Positions 51,261 through 54,670 of a stretch of 54,670 bases of DNA are shown in pieces (within the stretch, counting starts at the first letter, position 1; each line of letters opens with the position of its first letter). Position numbers and translations under genes: made by a program. The notes beneath the pieces are model-generated. The model worked only from the letters and a program-made list of their open reading frames with translations. It made no database searches and had not been told where the DNA came from. The DNA is from a candidate division KSB1 bacterium (lineage in GTDB: Bacteria; Zhuqueibacterota; Zhuqueibacteria; JANLFK01; Oleimicrobiaceae), in contig JANLFK010000011.1 of assembly GCA_024655945.1 (NCBI GenBank), forward strand, positions 86,021 to 140,690, read 5' to 3'.

Positions 51261-53164
51261 AGAAAGAGAAGCAAATACTTTCAAGAATCTTTTTTATCTT
51301 GTTGTTGCTCTTTGCCGCCGTTCGACAAACGGATGCGCAGGAGAGTACCTATACAGAGTCACAGGGCAGTTTGATCACCCCACAGTTCTTCGGCATTGAC
51401 CCTTACGGTGGTAAAGACCCTGGTTGGCCCCAGTTCTTTGAGCTCCTTAACGAAGATAGCCTCAACTTTGGGCTTGTGGGATTCGGTATCGGTTGGGAGA
51501 GAATTGAGCCTGCTCCTCCACAAGGAGGGGTTCACTCTTACGACTGGTCATCCCTAGATGAGCGTATGCAAATTGTTGTCAAATCGGGGCGGATGGCTGA
51601 TTTGGATATCCTCTGTCGAAGTGACTGGGCTACAGTAGTTCCTTCTTCACAGATAGAAAGACCCCTCGGCATGAGCCCACCGAAGGAAGACGCCAACAGC
51701 GACACCACTTGGGGGATGACTGCCTATCAGGCTTGGAGTGATTTCGTTTTCAATCTTGTGGAGCGCTACGATAGCGACGGCATAGATGATGCCCCTGGAA
51801 TTACCCGTCCGGCTCTTCGGTATCTTCATTTAGGGAATGAGCCTGAAGCCCCCGACCATTTTCTGGCATACGGCGGATCACCGGAACTGTATGACCGGAT
51901 GCTCGCTGTCACTTATGAAGCAGCGAAGAGGGCAAATCCCAATATTTTGGTCGTCCGAGGGAGATCAAATCCCGGCAATATCTTCGACGACAATCCCGAC
52001 GAAGTAACTCTTCGCGCGCGAAGCGGCGATTACCTCGATTTCCTCACCACCAGTCTCCGCTTAGGCAGTGAACATTTCGATGTATTCGCCATCAACTTCA
52101 ACGATCACTACACCGGTCTTTTTCCCTTTGTTCGCTGGCTGAAGACGGAGATGGCCAAGAACGGTTACACCAAGCCCCTTCTGGTTGCTGCTGCCCGCAC
52201 TACGTTGTGCCCCCGGGATAACGACGCTCCCGTTCATATCCTGCCTCCGCGTTATCCACCCGGTTTCATGGAGAGCCTGAGGGATACGTCTCATCCCCAA
52301 CACATCGCCAATCGTACACTTTATCACGCTGATGAAGTGCGCCAGAGCCTGCGCAAGATGGTCGTGGCACTGGCTTCGGGGCAAGAAGCCATTTCCCTCC
52401 AGCCAGGAATAGGACCAGTTATTCATCCAAGAGCAATATGGCGGGATGCCGGACTGATCGATGCGCAGGTTTATCGGGCGACTGGGGACCTGCGTAAGGC
52501 GCGCAAACCTGTCTATTACGCCGCAAGACAACTGATGGATGTGCTGATCGGTGCTGACAAGCAGGTGAAGATTCTTGACCTCGGCGCAGATGTCTTCGCC
52601 TATCAGATTACAAAGCAGGGGAAGAACTTCTTCTTACTCTGGCATGAAGATCCCTTTGATGTGGATAGTCAAGGATTGGTGCGACGGGGTCAAAAGGTAG
52701 CAGTTGATCTGACGCCCTTTGTCTCAACTCCTCAGGTACGTGTGAAATATTTTGTCATTGAACTAGACTCAAACTATGCACCAATTTATCCATCTGATGT
52801 CATAGTCTCGGCTAACGGAGTGGTTATCGATGAGACTCCCTTGCTGGTTGAATCGCTAAACCCAACCTCGGTTGAAGACAAGCGCGAAAATATCCCGCAA
52901 AGATTTCTACTGTATCAGAATTACCCCAATCCTTTCAATCCACAGACTACGATTTGTTTCTATCTTCTGCGACGCGAACATGTAACTTTGAAAGTCTTTG
53001 ATGTGCTCGGGCGTGAGGTGGCAACACTGGTGGATGGAGAAGTAAACGCAGGAGATCACGCGGTTCTCTTCTATGCCAAAGATTTGCCAAGCGGAATCTA
53101 TTTCTATCGTTTGACTACTAGATCATTTTCACAAACAAAACTAATGGAGGTAGCAAAACTTTAG
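51257..53164 (+). CDS. Secreted clan-A glycoside-hydrolase-like protein with sorting tail
   Basis: 635 residues: signal peptide (IFFILLLLFAAVRQTDAQ), a TIM-barrel-like catalytic region (about 35-400) and a type A sorting tail (NYPNPFNPQTTICFYL, LPSGIYFYRL). RYLHLGNEPEAPD carries the Asn-Glu-Pro acid/base motif of clan GH-A (Glu195). At the strand where the nucleophile glutamate is expected, LLVAAARTT shows alanines (311-313), so the enzyme may be inactive or use another residue. The family is uncertain (GH39/GH5-like at most). The ATG overlaps the previous stop as ATGA. Base composition is clearly more AT-rich than the 1-47 kb genes, which suggests transfer. Confidence 0.75.
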   Translation: MKKEKQILSRIFFILLLLFAAVRQTDAQESTYTESQGSLITPQFFGIDPYGGKDPGWPQFFELLNEDSLNFGLVGFGIGWERIEPAPPQGGVHSYDWSSLDERMQIVVKSGRMADLDILCRSDWATVVPSSQIERPLGMSPPKEDANSDTTWGMTAYQAWSDFVFNLVERYDSDGIDDAPGITRPALRYLHLGNEPEAPDHFLAYGGSPELYDRMLAVTYEAAKRANPNILVVRGRSNPGNIFDDNPDEVTLRARSGDYLDFLTTSLRLGSEHFDVFAINFNDHYTGLFPFVRWLKTEMAKNGYTKPLLVAAARTTLCPRDNDAPVHILPPRYPPGFMESLRDTSHPQHIANRTLYHADEVRQSLRKMVVALASGQEAISLQPGIGPVIHPRAIWRDAGLIDAQVYRATGDLRKARKPVYYAARQLMDVLIGADKQVKILDLGADVFAYQITKQGKNFFLLWHEDPFDVDSQGLVRRGQKVAVDLTPFVSTPQVRVKYFVIELDSNYAPIYPSDVIVSANGVVIDETPLLVESLNPTSVEDKRENIPQRFLLYQNYPNPFNPQTTICFYLLRREHVTLKVFDVLGREVATLVDGEVNAGDHAVLFYAKDLPSGIYFYRLTTRSFSQTKLMEVAKL

Positions 53165-53301
53165 CTTTGCACAAATCACGTGGCATAGTGCATGAGAGTA
53201 GACCTCAGCCTTGCACTGCTGTATGGAACCAACAGAAGGTGAACTGGAAGCGATTGTTGCTTAATTCTACTGTCTCTGATGGTCTCTCCTACAGCGCGTG
53301 C
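53165..53301. other. Spacer between the island and the transposase remnant
   Basis: 137 nt with no gene. If the transposase belongs to an insertion sequence, its terminal inverted repeat should lie here, but the other end is outside the window, so it cannot be recognised. Confidence 0.3.
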
Positions 53302-54670
53302 TCAGGCCGCATGGCGCAATAGCTGCCGGATGGCTTTGGATTTTACGGCGTTTGCCGAGGCCTGCGATAAGATGCTGAAAATCGTTGCCGCCCGTGTGCG
53401 GCAGCGGAGTTGCTAAATCATGTCGGCCATCCTGGGTGTGGTCTTCTTGCGATACCAAGGAACCGGGTCCCAGAATTCCGGCCACGCCTGCAATGCCTCC
53501 TGGTAACTCCAGAGCATGAGCAGTGTGGTTGCCACACAGGTTAGGGGAACTGAGCGGGTCACGGCTACGTTGACCGGGCATTACCACTGCTCTAACCCCA
53601 GATGTTCTTTGGCGTCGCGGAAGAGGGTTTCCAGACTGCAGCGCGCCGCGATCCGGGTCAGGATGTCCTCAACCGACAGCGACCCGTCGGTTGAGAAGGA
53701 GGCAGGTTTCTTTCCCTTCTGGTAGTAGACGATCAGCACCTGCACCATCTGGCTGGCCGGTTTCCATGGGGCGGAGACTCGTTTGATGCGCAGCACCCGT
53801 TGTTTGCTATAAAGGTGAAGACGATACTGGTGAAAGTCGTTGCTGGTGGTGGCTAGAGTCGGAAGTGACGGCAGAGGTGCTCCAGAGTCTCTGGGACGGC
53901 CCCGCCCGGGGGGGGCGTCGGGCGGTGGGAGCCTCATCCAGGACGGCGTTCTTTTGCAGGCGGCTGATGAGTGTAACCCCTTTGGCACTAAAGGTGCGCA
54001 TAAGGGACCCTTTGGCAAATGCACCATCAACGACAAGGACAAATGGCTGTATCAAAAAGGTCTTTACCCGCCGGACCATGTCGGCAGCGATCTCCCCACG
54101 GCTGTGAGAGCTGACCCCGTCGGGAAGGTAGCTGTCTGGTACAACTAACCCCGCCATAAACGGCACACACGGCCACTTCTGCAACAGTGTGGCGTACAAG
54201 AGCACTCCCATGATGATCCACTCGTGGCCCCAGATGTAGGAGGCCAGATTGCGTTTCCTGGCGTAATTGAAATGAAAACTCCAGCCCAACATCGTTCGTC
54301 CGAATTTGCGGACCAGTGTACTATCCAGACTGAAGGTGAGTGGCCTGCGAAGAGCGAGCACCCGAACTACTACCACCAGGAGGGTCAACGCCAGCTGCCA
54401 GACGTCCCGGCGATATTGGCTAACGGTGAGATGCACGTTCGAGAAATGGCGTTCGAGATTGGCCAGTCGCACCGCGTGGTTACTACCTTCTTCTCCTGTC
54501 CAACAAGATGACGGCAATGAGTGCCTGAAAGTAACGAAAGATCGGAGCAGTGAACTCCTCCTGCAACTCCGAAACTGACCTGGCCAGGCAAGAGCTTCCC
54601 AGTGGTGTCGTGGTGGGGCTGGTGGAGGAGTTGGGCGGGGGTGAGGGCAGGTCTTGCCTCATGGGGCAGT
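53302..54670 (-). pseudogene. Decayed DDE-type transposase (IS4/IS701-like), runs off window
   Basis: Fragments in successive frames of one transposase read on the minus strand. The order is EEFTAPIFRYFQALIAVILL near 54585-54530; a frameshift; RLANLERHFSNVHLTVSQY, FSLDSTLVRKFG (first Asp), YIWGHEWIIMGVLL and VLVVDGAFAKGSLMRTF (second Asp) to about 53900; another frameshift; VLIVYYQKGKKP and TLFRDAKEHLGLEQW (catalytic Glu). An in-frame TAA at 53581-53583 then interrupts it, and the family-typical C-terminus (TRSVPLTCVATTLLMLWSY) continues to 53302 with one more in-frame TAG near 53417-53419. All three catalytic residues survive but no intact frame does. The exact IS family is not certain. Confidence 0.75.

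Noticed and set aside
1-54670. CRISPR arrays, tRNA or rRNA genes, prophage modules, toxin-antitoxin or restriction systems
   Set aside because: Looked for on both strands by eye. No regularly spaced repeats, no cloverleaf, and no matching protein families were seen; a computed covariance-model scan would be needed to exclude small RNAs.

Overview
The window reads as chromosomal DNA of a GC-rich, Gram-negative bacterium of the FCB assemblage, most likely from a candidate lineage near KSB1, Calditrichota or Ignavibacteria. The signs are LPS heptose kinase, outer-membrane beta-barrels, lipoproteins with lipoboxes, and large secreted enzymes ending in the type A (NPFNP ... G.Y.Y.L) sorting tail used by type IX secretion. 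The lineage is inferred from protein style alone; the window holds no rRNA or tRNA gene that I can see.

Layout. 1-8180 (minus): seven genes in one direction, in transcription order S9 dipeptidyl-peptidase, NlpC-like protein, DrrA/DrrB-type ABC exporter, PhzF-like protein, OPA-type MFS carrier and an MBL-fold hydrolase cut by the window edge. 8507-16266 (plus): heptose-7-phosphate kinase, a PurS-PurL fusion, PurQ, a lipoprotein phosphoesterase, a small secreted three-repeat protein and an M24 aminopeptidase. 16358-19535: STAS protein, DUF2207-type membrane protein and a small membrane protein. 19951-31284 (plus): DHH phosphoesterase, a fused aconitase/isopropylmalate-dehydratase-type enzyme, a class I aminotransferase, a six-PAS hybrid histidine kinase, a phosphotransbutyrylase-butyrate kinase fusion and a beta-barrel-like protein. 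31363-39979 (minus): OMP, TPR-CsgG protein, and two secreted proteases (M14, S8) with sorting tails. 40125-46655 (minus): an rpsU-yqeY-cvpA-mutS2-inositol monophosphatase run followed by three small membrane or lipoprotein genes, the distal genes chained by short overlaps. 46862-47985 (plus): a small protein and a zinc-ribbon rhomboid protease, from a promoter that is a near-copy of the divergent rpsU promoter.

From about 48.4 kb the DNA changes character. It becomes visibly AT-richer in part and holds three consecutive sorting-tail modules joined by ATGA overlaps: an orphan tail, a broken secreted enzyme (two in-frame stops and one frameshift) and an intact glycoside-hydrolase-like protein. 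A decayed DDE transposase follows, running off the window end. This looks like an acquired, partly degraded secreted-enzyme island.

The points most worth a second look are the single-chain Ptb-Buk fusion, a recurrent promoter form (TTGnnn, 17 bp, TAnnTT or close, with a TTT run just before the -10), the duplicated divergent promoter at rpsU, and the decaying island. I did not find a CRISPR array, a defence system or a wholly unknown multi-gene system.
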